Below, one piece after another: positions 8,850 to 16,726 of a stretch of DNA of 34,911 nucleotides; positions within the stretch are counted from its first letter, which is position 1, and each line of letters begins with the position of its first letter. Source of the stretch: an uncultured Bacteroidota bacterium (GTDB lineage Bacteria; Bacteroidota; Bacteroidia; Chitinophagales; Chitinophagaceae); the NCBI GenBank assembly GCA_903835005.1, contig CAILLK010000026.1, positions 1 to 34,911 on the forward strand. Reading direction: 5' to 3'. The notes beneath the pieces were generated by a model. The model was not told the origin of the DNA and searched no databases. It saw nothing but the letters and a program-made list of their open reading frames with translations. The translations under genes were made by a program, and so were the position numbers.

Positions 8850-9500
8850 ATGCAGCCCGACAATAAAGATACCTCTCTCGAAGCGCTCAAGGATATCCGC
8901 ACAATTATGGACCGTTCAGCCCGTTTTATATCGCTCAGCGGATGGTCGGGCATATGGGCAGGGAGTACTGCAATGGTGGGTGCTTTCCTGGCATACAAAA
9001 TGCTCCATACATTAGATCCTGACATAAGAGATGGATATTTACTTGGGGCATTGAATCCATTAGATTCAAGACTCGTTTATTTTGTAATCCTGGCTATTGT
9101 GGTTTTCATTGTAGCACTTGCAGGAGGTTTATTTTTCACAATAAGAAAAGCAAAACGGGATGGCATTGTAGTTTGGAATCAGGCTTCCCGCCAGCTATTG
9201 CTGCATTTGTTTTTCCCCATAATTGCCGGAGGCTTTTTTTGTGTATACTTTTTTAATGATGGTTTTCACTATTTCGTAGCGCCAGCCTGCCTTGTTTTTT
9301 ATGGCCTCGCATTGATCAGCGCCAGTAAATTCACCCTGTCCGATATCCGTTACCTGGGCATGATTGAAGTAGTCCTTGGTTGTATCAACCTGTTTTTTCC
9401 CTGGTATAGTTTGTATTTCTGGGCGGCTGGTTTTGGGGTGCTGCATATTTTGTATGGTATTTTTATGTGGAATAAGTATGATAAAAAGCCTGGCAGATGA
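8850..9500 (+). CDS. Conserved membrane protein of unknown function
   Basis: 216 residues with about six hydrophobic segments: two in residues 28-52 and 72-98, and three or four from residue 113 to the end. The first 25 residues are a charged cytosolic helix (EALKDIRTIMDRSARFISLSG). I do not recognise a named domain. The stop codon overlaps the start of the winged-helix regulator (ATGA), so the two are translationally coupled and probably act together, for example as a membrane component controlled by, or controlling, that regulator. The operator-like site at 8824 lies directly upstream. Confidence 0.75.
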   Translation: MQPDNKDTSLEALKDIRTIMDRSARFISLSGWSGIWAGSTAMVGAFLAYKMLHTLDPDIRDGYLLGALNPLDSRLVYFVILAIVVFIVALAGGLFFTIRKAKRDGIVVWNQASRQLLLHLFFPIIAGGFFCVYFFNDGFHYFVAPACLVFYGLALISASKFTLSDIRYLGMIEVVLGCINLFFPWYSLYFWAAGFGVLHILYGIFMWNKYDKKPGR

Positions 9501-9796
9501 GCAACCCGATTGAACAACTGAATAAGGTATTCGACAGCCGTATCCGTATAGGTATCATGAGTGCATTGATGGTAAACGAAGATGTAAATTTCAATGACCT
9601 TAAAGCGCTGATAGATGTTACCGACGGCAACCTTGCTTCCCACCTCAAAACCCTGGAAGATAATAGCTACATCAAGGTGCAGAAAGGGTTTATAGGGCGT
9701 AAAACGAATACGGTTTACAGTATTACCAAGGCAGGCGAAAAAGCGTTCAGAACACATATAGATGCTCTCGAAAAAATCATCAAAGGACTGAATTAA
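9497..9796 (+). CDS. Winged-helix transcriptional regulator
   Basis: 99 residues. A single winged-helix domain covers almost the whole protein: FDSRIRIGIMSALM, then FNDLKALIDVTDGNLASHLKTLED as the helix-turn-helix, then a wing with YIKVQKGFIGRKTNTVYSITKAG. This matches the short MarR/ArsR-like 'winged helix DNA-binding domain' group (PF13601 type) common in Bacteroidota. There is no effector domain and no metal-binding cysteine cluster. It overlaps the membrane gene by 4 bases and is followed by a copy of the operator-like site, so autoregulation of both promoters is likely but inferred. Confidence 0.88.
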   Translation: MSNPIEQLNKVFDSRIRIGIMSALMVNEDVNFNDLKALIDVTDGNLASHLKTLEDNSYIKVQKGFIGRKTNTVYSITKAGEKAFRTHIDALEKIIKGLN

Positions 9797-9813
9797 ATTT
9801 TTTTGCCTCTAAC

Positions 9814-9837
9814 ACTTTGAATTTCAAAGCACTTTTA
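9814..9837 (+). promoter_or_regulatory. Second operator-like site, upstream of gene at 9839
   Basis: ACTTTG, five bases, CAAAGC, ACTTTTA, ending 1 base before the ATG at 9839. Outside the 5-base spacer every base equals the site at 8824-8847. It lies in the 42-base gap after the winged-helix gene, so it could control an internal promoter for the downstream membrane genes. Confidence 0.6.
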
Positions 9838-9838
9838 A

Positions 9839-10204
9839 ATGAATCGATTTATGAAACCAACGCAATCTTTTCAACGCTTATCAGCCAGTATCTGCAAAGC
9901 ATCCATCAATATGTGCTGGCTTATGATTATAGTTCTGCTTCTCTGGAAAATAATCAGTCAGTTCCGGGAGGTAAGTGTAGGGGAAATTGTGGCTTTCAAC
10001 CTGATGATCCTGCTTCCAATAACATATATTGCCTTGTTTACTATTCATCTCATCTCCTTCATTATCTCTCTTATAACAGACGGGATCAATTTCAACTCCC
10101 GGCAAATCGTTTACTATATATCATCCGACATCTTCTTTGTGCTGCTGATCATTTTCGTGATATTCTGTTTCGGATATATGTTAAGCTATACTCCTGCTAA
10201 TTAA
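9839..10204 (+). CDS. Small membrane protein of unknown function
   Basis: 121 residues with three hydrophobic segments (roughly residues 22-40, 48-78 and 90-116). I do not recognise a domain. This frame is preferred over an overlapping one because it is uniformly hydrophobic and begins one base after the operator-like site. A second ATG lies four codons in (MKPTQS). It sits between the winged-helix regulator and CreD and ends 37 bases before creD, so it is probably in the same regulon. Confidence 0.65.
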   Translation: MNRFMKPTQSFQRLSASICKASINMCWLMIIVLLLWKIISQFREVSVGEIVAFNLMILLPITYIALFTIHLISFIISLITDGINFNSRQIVYYISSDIFFVLLIIFVIFCFGYMLSYTPAN

Positions 10205-10241
10205 TCATTTTTTAAACATAAAAAACCAAAAACAAACAATT

Positions 10242-11615
10242 ATGAACAACAGAAATTGGGAGCCATCCTTCATGGACCGTAACCGCATTGTCATCAAGGG
10301 TTTCCTGGTAGGCGTGCTGATACTGCTGATGCTGATACCGGGCGCTTTCATTGCCTCACTTGTAGCCGAGCGCCAGGCCAGGCAGGAGGAAGTAGTGAAC
10401 GAAGTAAGCAATAAATGGGCCGGCAAACAAACCATTACCGGGCCGGTACTGATGTTGCCTTACAAGGTGATGGAAAAAGGTACTGACGAAAAAATCACCG
10501 AGCGCATCAAAACTGCCTACATACTGCCCGATGAACTGCACATCTCCGGCGACCTGCAACCCACCGAAAAAAAGCGCAGCCTCTACAGTGTGATGCTCTA
10601 CAGCACCAGCCTGAAGCTATCTGGCAAATTCGGAGTATTGCCACTTGCAGCAATGCAGATTCCTGCTGAATCTGTAATCTGGCAGGATGCAAAACTCCTC
10701 ATTTCCGTTGGTGATATGCGGGGTATCAATGACCAGGTGCAGCTTAGCTGGAACGGTGCCATACAATTCTTCGATGCCGGTGTGCCTGCTAATTCCTTGT
10801 TCAGAGAAGGGCTGAACATCCCGGTATCTGTAAATGCTCAAAACCCTTCCGAATTTTCCCTTAACCTGAGCCTGCGCGGCTCCAGCTACCTTTACTTTAC
10901 CCCCGTTGGGAAAACTACGGATGTGGATTTGACCGGCAATTGGAAAGACCCCTCTTTCGATGGTCAGTATCTGCCAGCTACTTCCGACATAAATGATAAA
11001 AGCTTCAAAGCACACTGGAAGGTTCTGCCCCTGTCGCATACCTACCCTCAATACTGGACCGAAGCTGCACAAGACCTCGAAAAAGCCGCCTTTGGTGTCA
11101 GGCTGATTCAGCCGGTAGATGGCTACTCCAAAACAAACAGATGTGTGAAATATGCCCTCCTGTTCATAGCCCTCACCTTTACTTTCTTCTTCTTCCTCGA
11201 GATATTGCAGAAGCGGCAGGTGCATCCGTTGCAATACATACTGGTAGGCCTGGCGCTCACTATTTTCTATACCCTGCTGCTCTCCATATCAGAATATACC
11301 GGTTTCAATCCTGCCTATTTTATTGCCTCAGCGGCTACCATCACCCTTATAGGCCTGTATGCCTGGAGTATATTCAGAAGCGGCAAAACGGCCCTGGGTT
11401 TTACCATATCGCTTACCGGCCTGTATACCTATATTTTTGTGCTCATACAGCTCGAAGATTATGCTCTGCTGTTTGGCAGTATAGGCTTGTTTGTGATCAT
11501 TGCCATTATCATGTTCTACTCCCGCAAGATAGACTGGTACAGCATTGTAAAGCATGACCCCCGCGAGTTTCCGGCACAGACCACAGAAACTGAATTTACA
11601 CCAAACTCAATTTAA
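10242..11615 (+). CDS. creD: CreD-family inner membrane protein
   Basis: 457 residues, close to E. coli CreD (about 450). It has an N-terminal membrane anchor (residues about 18-42, GFLVGVLILLMLIPGAFIA), then RQEEVVNEVSNKWAGKQTITGPVLMLPY, a conserved CreD block. A long extracytoplasmic region follows to about residue 300, then about five membrane helices (FLEILQKRQVHPLQYILVGL onward). CreD belongs to the CreBC regulon in enterobacteria, and overexpression affects the envelope and beta-lactam tolerance; its biochemical role is unclear. No creBC-like kinase pair is present; a winged-helix gene lies upstream instead. Confidence 0.92.
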   Translation: MNNRNWEPSFMDRNRIVIKGFLVGVLILLMLIPGAFIASLVAERQARQEEVVNEVSNKWAGKQTITGPVLMLPYKVMEKGTDEKITERIKTAYILPDELHISGDLQPTEKKRSLYSVMLYSTSLKLSGKFGVLPLAAMQIPAESVIWQDAKLLISVGDMRGINDQVQLSWNGAIQFFDAGVPANSLFREGLNIPVSVNAQNPSEFSLNLSLRGSSYLYFTPVGKTTDVDLTGNWKDPSFDGQYLPATSDINDKSFKAHWKVLPLSHTYPQYWTEAAQDLEKAAFGVRLIQPVDGYSKTNRCVKYALLFIALTFTFFFFLEILQKRQVHPLQYILVGLALTIFYTLLLSISEYTGFNPAYFIASAATITLIGLYAWSIFRSGKTALGFTISLTGLYTYIFVLIQLEDYALLFGSIGLFVIIAIIMFYSRKIDWYSIVKHDPREFPAQTTETEFTPNSI

Positions 11616-11617
11616 TT

Positions 11618-12202
11618 ATGAAAAAGAAATTCAGCAATCCCCTGGCATCCCCGATGTTTTTATCAGCAGCAATCGTGGCTGGCTCTGTAATAATTTACCT
11701 TTTTGTGCAGCAACACTACAGGCGCGAAGCTGATCTGTTGCCGGATCAGTATGCCAATGAAGCTAACGGACTAATCAGTCTTGGATATACCCCAGCCCAG
11801 GTTGTGAATATGTATGGAAGGCAAAATATGGATACCAGCATGAGCGTATTTATCCAGTTTTATGACCTGAGCGGCAACCTCCTTGCCTCCACTGCGGCCT
11901 TAAACGGTACTGCTCCAAAATTGCCCAAAGGTGTTTTTACCACAGCAACTGAAAAAGGCCATTATAAAGTTACCTGGCAACCAGCACCCGGCGTGCGCAA
12001 TGCAATATTTATAATTCCCTTCCATGCCACTGCTATGGAAGGGTTTATTGCCGCAGGCAGATCACTTAAATATGCCGAACTGAAGATCAGGTCTTCATTG
12101 ATACATATAATAATAGGAGGTCTGTGTATTTTAATTGCGATATTTGGGTTCAACAGGTTTCCGTTTTCCAGAGGTATGTTTCAACTAAATAATTCAGTAT
12201 GA
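11618..12202 (+). CDS. Membrane protein with extracytoplasmic domain, unknown
   Basis: 194 residues. An N-terminal membrane helix (about residues 12-30, MFLSAAIVAGSVIIYLFVQQ) and a C-terminal one (about 160-178) flank a roughly 130-residue domain predicted outside the cytoplasm. The layout resembles a sensor module such as those of histidine kinases, but no kinase domain follows. It starts 2 bases after creD and overlaps the DgkA gene by 4 bases, so it is co-transcribed with both. Function is not recognised. Confidence 0.72.
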   Translation: MKKKFSNPLASPMFLSAAIVAGSVIIYLFVQQHYRREADLLPDQYANEANGLISLGYTPAQVVNMYGRQNMDTSMSVFIQFYDLSGNLLASTAALNGTAPKLPKGVFTTATEKGHYKVTWQPAPGVRNAIFIIPFHATAMEGFIAAGRSLKYAELKIRSSLIHIIIGGLCILIAIFGFNRFPFSRGMFQLNNSV

Positions 12203-12570
12203 AATCACAACAAAAGAAATCAATGCACGTTATTTCAAGGGTGCAGAGTTTCAGATATGCCATAGACGGCCTTGCGCAACTTATTATGCTTGAGCCGAAT
12301 GCCAGGATTCATACAATTGCAACCATAGCAGTCATTGCAGCAGGTTTCATCAGGCATCTCGATCAGGGAAAGTGGATAGCCATACTTATTGCCATCAGCA
12401 TTGTTTGGATAACCGAAGCGCTGAATACCTGCATCGAAAGGCTATGCAACATCTGGTGCAGGGATGAGTGGCACGCGGAGGTAAAAGTGATCAAAGATAT
12501 AGCGGCCGGGGCAGTGCTTATTTCGGCGATCGTGAGTGTGATAACCGGTGTTATTGTTTTCTTTTTTTAA
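12199..12570 (+). CDS. Diacylglycerol/undecaprenol kinase family protein
   Basis: 123 residues with three membrane helices, the size of DgkA-type kinases. Family signatures visible are FRYAIDGL near the start, EPNARIH, the acidic EALNTCIERLCN motif, and KVIKDIAAGAVLI, where Lys and Asp contribute to ATP and metal binding. Members phosphorylate diacylglycerol (Gram-negative type) or undecaprenol (Gram-positive type) at the inner membrane; which applies here cannot be told from sequence. The start codon overlaps the preceding stop (ATGA). Confidence 0.93.
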   Translation: MKSQQKKSMHVISRVQSFRYAIDGLAQLIMLEPNARIHTIATIAVIAAGFIRHLDQGKWIAILIAISIVWITEALNTCIERLCNIWCRDEWHAEVKVIKDIAAGAVLISAIVSVITGVIVFFF

Positions 12571-12584
12571 ACCAAAAACCGAGA

Positions 12585-13049
12585 ATGGCCGCATTGTTCT
12601 ATATCTCTATTGTATTGGCACACCTGGCAGGTTTATACATCATCAGCAGGAGGGAGGTTTCGAGGTATTTTGTTTCAAAAGATAACGAGATGAACATACC
12701 CTGGACGCTCCTGTTTTGTGTCTGGAAGCTCTGCCTGTATACAATAGCTTGCTTCTTGTCGTATAAACTTTTCGGACTGATTAAGGGGCAATCTTTCTTC
12801 ACTTATAAACTTGCAGAATACAATCAGTATACTACAGTTATCAATTATACCCACGAAAAAACCGCTTATATGGTTGTCTTTATCATTCCCTTCCTGGTGC
12901 TGTTACCGGGCAAATACCTTGTTATGAAACAAGCTCTTTACAGCAAAGGCTGGTATCTGTTCCCCGGCATTATTTACTCACTGTTTCTGGTCTTATTTAT
13001 TTCAATCACCATTATTGCACAGGCATTTTATAACACATCCTCAATATGA
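12585..13049 (+). CDS. Small membrane protein of unknown function
   Basis: 154 residues from the ATG at 12585 (MAALFYISIVLAHLAGLYI). An earlier in-frame start would lie inside the DgkA gene and gives unlikely sequence. Hydrophobic segments fall near residues 3-20, 40-62, 95-112 and 123-148. I do not recognise a family. It follows dgkA by 14 bases and precedes the DUF1361 gene by 7, so it belongs to the same transcription unit. Confidence 0.65.
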   Translation: MAALFYISIVLAHLAGLYIISRREVSRYFVSKDNEMNIPWTLLFCVWKLCLYTIACFLSYKLFGLIKGQSFFTYKLAEYNQYTTVINYTHEKTAYMVVFIIPFLVLLPGKYLVMKQALYSKGWYLFPGIIYSLFLVLFISITIIAQAFYNTSSI

Positions 13050-13056
13050 TATTTCA

Positions 13057-13701
13057 ATGTCCTTAATACGCACCTACAAATGGCTCCTGCCTTTATTGCT
13101 GTTTACGTTCGCTCTCCTTGCGGGCCGCATCATTCATACCCGCACCCTGGGCCTGCTGTTCATCACCTGGAACCTGTTTCTGGGCTTCCTGCCGCTGTGG
13201 TTCAGCTACTGGCTCGACTACAGCGGCAACAAAATCAAGGCATGGCTGCTGTTTGCTGCATGGCTGGTCTTCTTCCCTAATTCCATGTATATCATTACCG
13301 ACTTATTTCATTTGCAGAAACTCCACAAAATCCCCGAATGGTACGATCTGTTGCTGCTCTTTTCAGCCGCCATTACCGGTGCCATAATCGGTTACCTTTC
13401 CCTGTTTAATGTCGAAAGGTTTCTGCACCGGCAACTGAAAAAAACACTGGTTGAGGTCATCCTCATCTCCATATTCCTGCTGTGCGGCTATGGCATCTAC
13501 CTGGGCCGCTACCTGCGCTGGAATAGCTGGGACATTCTTGCCGATCCCTTCTCCCTGCTCGATGATGTGAAAGATGATGTCTTCCACCCCTTCCACAACC
13601 GGGGTTGCTGGCTGCTCACATTGCTGTTTGGGGTTTGGATGTATCTGGTATACCGGTTTTTCAAGCGGCTAAATCTCAGACAACCGGCATCATTTTTATG
13701 A
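13057..13701 (+). CDS. DUF1361-family membrane protein
   Basis: 214 residues from the ATG at 13057 (MSLIRTYKWLLPLLLF); a TTG further upstream would overlap the previous gene. It has about six membrane helices. The family pattern is visible in WLVFFPNSMYIITDLFHL and EWYDLLLLFSAAITGAIIGY, then YGIYLGRYLRWNSWDILADP. Function of DUF1361 is unknown; it is widespread in membranes of Gram-positive bacteria and Bacteroidota. It closes the same-strand run of genes that starts at 8850. Confidence 0.88.
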   Translation: MSLIRTYKWLLPLLLFTFALLAGRIIHTRTLGLLFITWNLFLGFLPLWFSYWLDYSGNKIKAWLLFAAWLVFFPNSMYIITDLFHLQKLHKIPEWYDLLLLFSAAITGAIIGYLSLFNVERFLHRQLKKTLVEVILISIFLLCGYGIYLGRYLRWNSWDILADPFSLLDDVKDDVFHPFHNRGCWLLTLLFGVWMYLVYRFFKRLNLRQPASFL

Positions 13702-13780
13702 TTCTTAACAATAGCTACCTAGCCAACTAATATTATCTTTTGAACTGATGGCTGTCATAGCAATGGAGCAATAAGATATC

Positions 13781-13788
13781 TATATTTG
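13781..13788 (+). promoter_or_regulatory. Bacteroidota -7 promoter box (TATATTTG)
   Basis: TATATTTG fits TAnnTTTG exactly and ends 20 bases before the ATG at 13809. Confidence 0.55.
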
Positions 13789-13808
13789 TATTAGTAAAAA
13801 CCTAAAGT

Positions 13809-14285
13809 ATGGACAAAGCACACAATATTGATAAATTGCAGGGCTACCCCCACTACCCTGCCAGTGAAGATATAACCCTGGCCGGAAACAATAATGGCAA
13901 AGTGCCATTGAATGCCGATAATGCACCTGCGCCACCTTATAACGACACTACCGATAGCAGGGATAAAGATGCCCGGATTGTGGAGGGTACCGATGCCGAC
14001 ATTACCCAGGAAGACCTTTGGATGCTGGAATCGAGTGGACAGAATATGGATACACCCGATGGCAGAAATCTTGTGAACAGCTCACTAGACAGTACGGATG
14101 CAGATGGCGACCTGCTGAATGAAGATGGCAGCACCTTCCCTGATCTGAGCGGCAGTGACCTTGATGTGCCCGGCAGTGCAGCCGATGATACCGATGAACT
14201 GATTGGTGAAGAGGATGAAGAAAATAATTATTACAGCCTGGGCGGAGACCTGCATGAGAGCCAGGAAGAGAATAAAGGGGAGTAA
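13809..14285 (+). CDS. Acidic, probably disordered protein
   Basis: 158 residues, very rich in Asp, Glu, Asn, Ser and Gly, with almost no large hydrophobic residues. The C-terminus is a run of acidic blocks (DDTDELIGEEDEENNYY). No signal peptide or membrane segment was seen, so it is probably cytoplasmic. I do not recognise a family; low-complexity acidic proteins of this kind occur in several Chitinophagaceae. A TAnnTTTG box 20 bases upstream and good codon structure support it being a real gene. It converges on the gene at 14328. Confidence 0.7.
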   Translation: MDKAHNIDKLQGYPHYPASEDITLAGNNNGKVPLNADNAPAPPYNDTTDSRDKDARIVEGTDADITQEDLWMLESSGQNMDTPDGRNLVNSSLDSTDADGDLLNEDGSTFPDLSGSDLDVPGSAADDTDELIGEEDEENNYYSLGGDLHESQEENKGE

Positions 14286-14327
14286 AGTTGTTTAGCAGAT
14301 GTATGGCTTTTGAGTGTGTTGCTGCTA

Positions 14328-14762
14328 TTATTGCGACGCACTCTTTTTATTTGCCCTTGCCCTCAGCAACCTGCGGAGACCTTTGAATCCGAGTTCTATT
14401 GCTTTCCATTTCAGGTAGCCGCCTATAAATTCAAAGGCGATTCTTTTAAGAATACTGTTCTTCTTTTTTTGCGGAGCAGCATTCTCATATTCTTCTTCGG
14501 CTGGGGCGTTCTTTTTTGTGAGCCTGGCTATAACTATATCCCGTGCAATCTGTATCAACGGCTCTGCCAAAGCAAACAACTCATTACCCGAACCGGCCGC
14601 AGTATCGTCGTCATCGTCCTTTCCTCCTTTATTGCCTGAAGAAGAAAGAATACCAGATAATAAAAAATTGCCTTGTTCCAGTTTCCCTTTTTTTCTGAGC
14701 AAACGGGCTTTCTCCTTTTCCAGGGATTTGATGTCGCTCAGTTTTTTGGGGTAAAGTTTCAT
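14328..14762 (-). CDS. Small charged protein, last gene of YtxH/holin-X-like operon
   Basis: 144 residues. An N-terminal Lys/Glu-rich helix (KSLEKEKARLLRKKGKLEQG) precedes an Asp-rich linker (GGKDDDDDT) and a hydrophobic-basic C-terminal region (ILKRIAFEFIGGYLKWKAIEL). It may associate with the membrane peripherally. No named domain was recognised. It lies 71 bases behind the holin-X-like gene, in the order often seen for this stress- or envelope-related cluster in Bacteroidota. Confidence 0.7.
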   Translation of the reverse strand: MKLYPKKLSDIKSLEKEKARLLRKKGKLEQGNFLLSGILSSSGNKGGKDDDDDTAAGSGNELFALAEPLIQIARDIVIARLTKKNAPAEEEYENAAPQKKKNSILKRIAFEFIGGYLKWKAIELGFKGLRRLLRARANKKSASQ

Positions 14763-14833
14763 TTATTTATACAAAAGCACTAATTACTAAATTACATGAA
14801 TCGACCCGAATAAAGGTTCCTTTTACAGAACAA

Positions 14834-15196
14834 TTAGTCCTCATCTTCTTCCTCCGCCTTACCGGTTTCTTCTGTCATTACTTCTATAATGCGGCTGCTG
14901 AAAAACCGGGTAATCGGTTTGCGGCACACCATAAGCAGAATAAACAGCAGCAGGTAAATGGCAAATACAGTAAGCATAGCCCCCATATTGGAAAGGCCAG
15001 CTTCTACAAATACCTCCTTAAGCCCGAACCCTGCAAAAAGCAGGAGACAGAAAAAAACAAACAGGCAAATTAAAGCATACAGAAAATAACTCATCAGGCT
15101 GGAGGCAGTAAGTATAAAGTTGATTTTGAGCAACTTTATACGCACCTCAACCCATTCTGAGATTTTACCGAATAATGGTTTTAACTGGTTCAGCAT
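14834..15196 (-). CDS. Holin-X-like (DUF1469/phage holin family) membrane protein
   Basis: 120 residues. An amphipathic N-terminus (SEWVEVRIKLLKINFIL) is followed by two membrane helices, roughly residues 29-57 and 68-92, then an acidic tail ending AEEEDED. This is the pattern of the 'putative Actinobacterial Holin-X, superfamily III' group. Despite the name, chromosomal members are not shown to lyse cells. It lies 9 bases downstream of the YtxH-like gene, its usual partner. Confidence 0.8.
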   Translation of the reverse strand: MLNQLKPLFGKISEWVEVRIKLLKINFILTASSLMSYFLYALICLFVFFCLLLFAGFGLKEVFVEAGLSNMGAMLTVFAIYLLLFILLMVCRKPITRFFSSRIIEVMTEETGKAEEEDED

Positions 15197-15205
15197 AGTC
15201 AGTTA

Positions 15206-15400
15206 TCAGGAATGGTAAATTTCTTCTTCCATGTCCTGTGTTTGTTTTGTTACTTTACTTTTAAGGTTATTGAGGCCTTTTTTCAGTTTCTCAAGGTCTT
15301 CTTTACGGGTTTCCTTGTCTGTAGCCAGTATATATCCTACTGCTACTCCTGCAGCTGCGCCTACCAGTAATGTTGCAATGGTGTTGCCTATTTTTGCCAT
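15206..15400 (-). CDS. YtxH-domain protein
   Basis: 64 residues. An N-terminal Gly/Ala-rich membrane helix (TIATLLVGAAAGVAVGYILA) is followed by a charged coiled-coil stretch (TDKETRKEDLEKLKKGLNNL), the YtxH pattern. Members are small membrane-anchored proteins linked with general stress in Bacillus. First gene of a three-gene operon; a TAnnTTTG box lies at 15461-15468 on the same strand. Confidence 0.83.
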   Translation of the reverse strand: MAKIGNTIATLLVGAAAGVAVGYILATDKETRKEDLEKLKKGLNNLKSKVTKQTQDMEEEIYHS

Positions 15401-15460
15401 ACGAATGAGTTTTAAAGAGTTTAACCAAAGTAGTTTTGAATAATGCTACTAAAATCGTGC

Positions 15461-15468
15461 CAAAATTA
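15461..15468 (-). promoter_or_regulatory. Bacteroidota -7 promoter box for YtxH operon
   Basis: On the minus strand the bases read TAATTTTG, an exact TAnnTTTG, 60 bases before the start codon at 15400. Confidence 0.45.
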
Positions 15469-15575
15469 CGATACAAAATCAGCATGTGGAATGATGAGCA
15501 TCAGTAGTCGCTGTTAAAACTAACACAAATTAGAAATTCTTAATGCAAAAATAGCAAACACTTAAAATCAGATCC

Positions 15576-15606
15576 GGTGCGCCACACCTTAAAAGTATGG
15601 CGCACC
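15576..15606 (-). terminator. Stem-loop downstream of the Gly/Met-rich lipoprotein gene
   Basis: GGTGCGCCA at 15576-15584 and TGGCGCACC at 15598-15606 form a perfect 9-base stem with a 13-base loop, starting 15 bases after the stop of the gene at 15621. No U run follows on the minus strand, so it may be an RNA-stabilising hairpin or a palindromic repeat instead of a classical terminator. Confidence 0.5.
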
Positions 15607-15620
15607 TATGCCAATCTATA

Positions 15621-16580
15621 TTACTGAAAAGCCAACCCGAACTTTTTATAGGTTTTTGTGCTTTTATACATTGGCTCCATAATATTGCTTTGCTGGTTAT
15701 TGCTGCCGCCACGGTTGTGCATACCGCCGCCTCCGCCACCCATGCGCATACCCATACCCATGCCGCCCATACCACCAAAACCCACACTTGGCCGCATGCC
15801 GCCGCCACCGCCGCTGCCACGGTTGCCACCATTCTGGCCTTCGGGCCGCTTTACGCCAACTGTTTCAAATATTACGGTCAGTGGTTTCCCTTTGTCCGAC
15901 CTGATTATTTCCGGCTTGAAGTAAAAAGCTTTGAAAGGTATTTTCGCCTCCCACACCATTTCATTCATAGAGTCAAGGCCTATGCGCACTTCCACCCCGC
16001 AGCTGTCTTTTTCATTTATGTCGAATTGCAGGTTACAACTTTTAAAACCTTGCAATGAGTACTGAGTGGCCTTAGGCATAGCTGCCCTTATTTTATCTTC
16101 CAGGTCCATGCGCTGTTTTTGCTCCCTGTCCCGGCCCATACCCTGCTGCCCGCCATCCAGGTGCATTGGAGCAGGCCGGTCGCCATCACCTCCGTCTTTT
16201 TTAGCGGTATTGTAATTGGTCATCGGTATGGGATAATTTATAGCTGTCTCTTCGTTTTTTTCACCCTTACGGTCTATCCATACAGTGAGGCCCTCACGCA
16301 ATATCTTCAATTGCGTGGCCGGATCACCGGTTTCCACAGTTATATACAGGTTATCCTTATCGTTGGACATTGCATACCCAAGCATGGCTTTTTCGTCATA
16401 TTCAGGATAAGGCGATGGCCAGTCTTTACTGTCGCCATCTATAGTTATGGGCGCGGCTTGCCAGTTGCCGGGAAGTCGTTTAGTTTTTGAATGCTTGGCG
16501 CTGTGGCAGGATGTAAGCACCGCCGCCACTAACAGGAAGAAAACAAATCGGGTATTATGCACTGAAAATATTTTATACAT
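15621..16580 (-). CDS. Lipoprotein with CBM9/DOMON-like domain and Gly/Met-rich tail
   Basis: 319 residues from the ATG at 16580 (MYKIFSVHNTRF), chosen because it places a hydrophobic signal before the lipobox VLTSC (Cys25). Residues about 40-235 begin ITIDGDSKDWPSPYPEYDEK and continue LYITVETGDPATQLKILREGLTVWID, the look of a carbohydrate-binding family 9-like beta-sandwich. From about residue 240 the chain becomes Gly/Met/Arg/Asn repeats (GGNRGSGGGGGMRPS, then GMGGMGMGMRMGG), which are unusual in a folded domain and may be flexible or metal-binding. Likely at the cell surface or periplasm; ligand unknown. Confidence 0.78.
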   Translation of the reverse strand: MYKIFSVHNTRFVFFLLVAAVLTSCHSAKHSKTKRLPGNWQAAPITIDGDSKDWPSPYPEYDEKAMLGYAMSNDKDNLYITVETGDPATQLKILREGLTVWIDRKGEKNEETAINYPIPMTNYNTAKKDGGDGDRPAPMHLDGGQQGMGRDREQKQRMDLEDKIRAAMPKATQYSLQGFKSCNLQFDINEKDSCGVEVRIGLDSMNEMVWEAKIPFKAFYFKPEIIRSDKGKPLTVIFETVGVKRPEGQNGGNRGSGGGGGMRPSVGFGGMGGMGMGMRMGGGGGGMHNRGGSNNQQSNIMEPMYKSTKTYKKFGLAFQ

Positions 16581-16697
16581 AAAGATTGAAAATGGCACTA
16601 AAATAGATCAACTGTAAAGAAAACATTTTTGACCTTAAATATTCATTAAAGTTTAAGAATAGAATTGAATCAGGGTTTACATTAATAATTATCCCGT

Positions 16698-16705
16698 TAC
16701 TTTTG
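16698..16705 (+). promoter_or_regulatory. Bacteroidota -7 promoter box that fixes the AsmA start
   Basis: TACTTTTG fits TAnnTTTG. A TTG start codon at 16703 would overlap this box, so the ATG at 16727, which lies 21 bases after it, is the more credible start. Confidence 0.6.
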
Positions 16706-16726
16706 TTTGAGGAACATACACCAAGA

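Noticed and set aside
14834..15196. Phage lysis gene (holin)
   Set aside because: The holin-X-like protein stands in a chromosomal YtxH operon; no endolysin or other phage genes are nearby.
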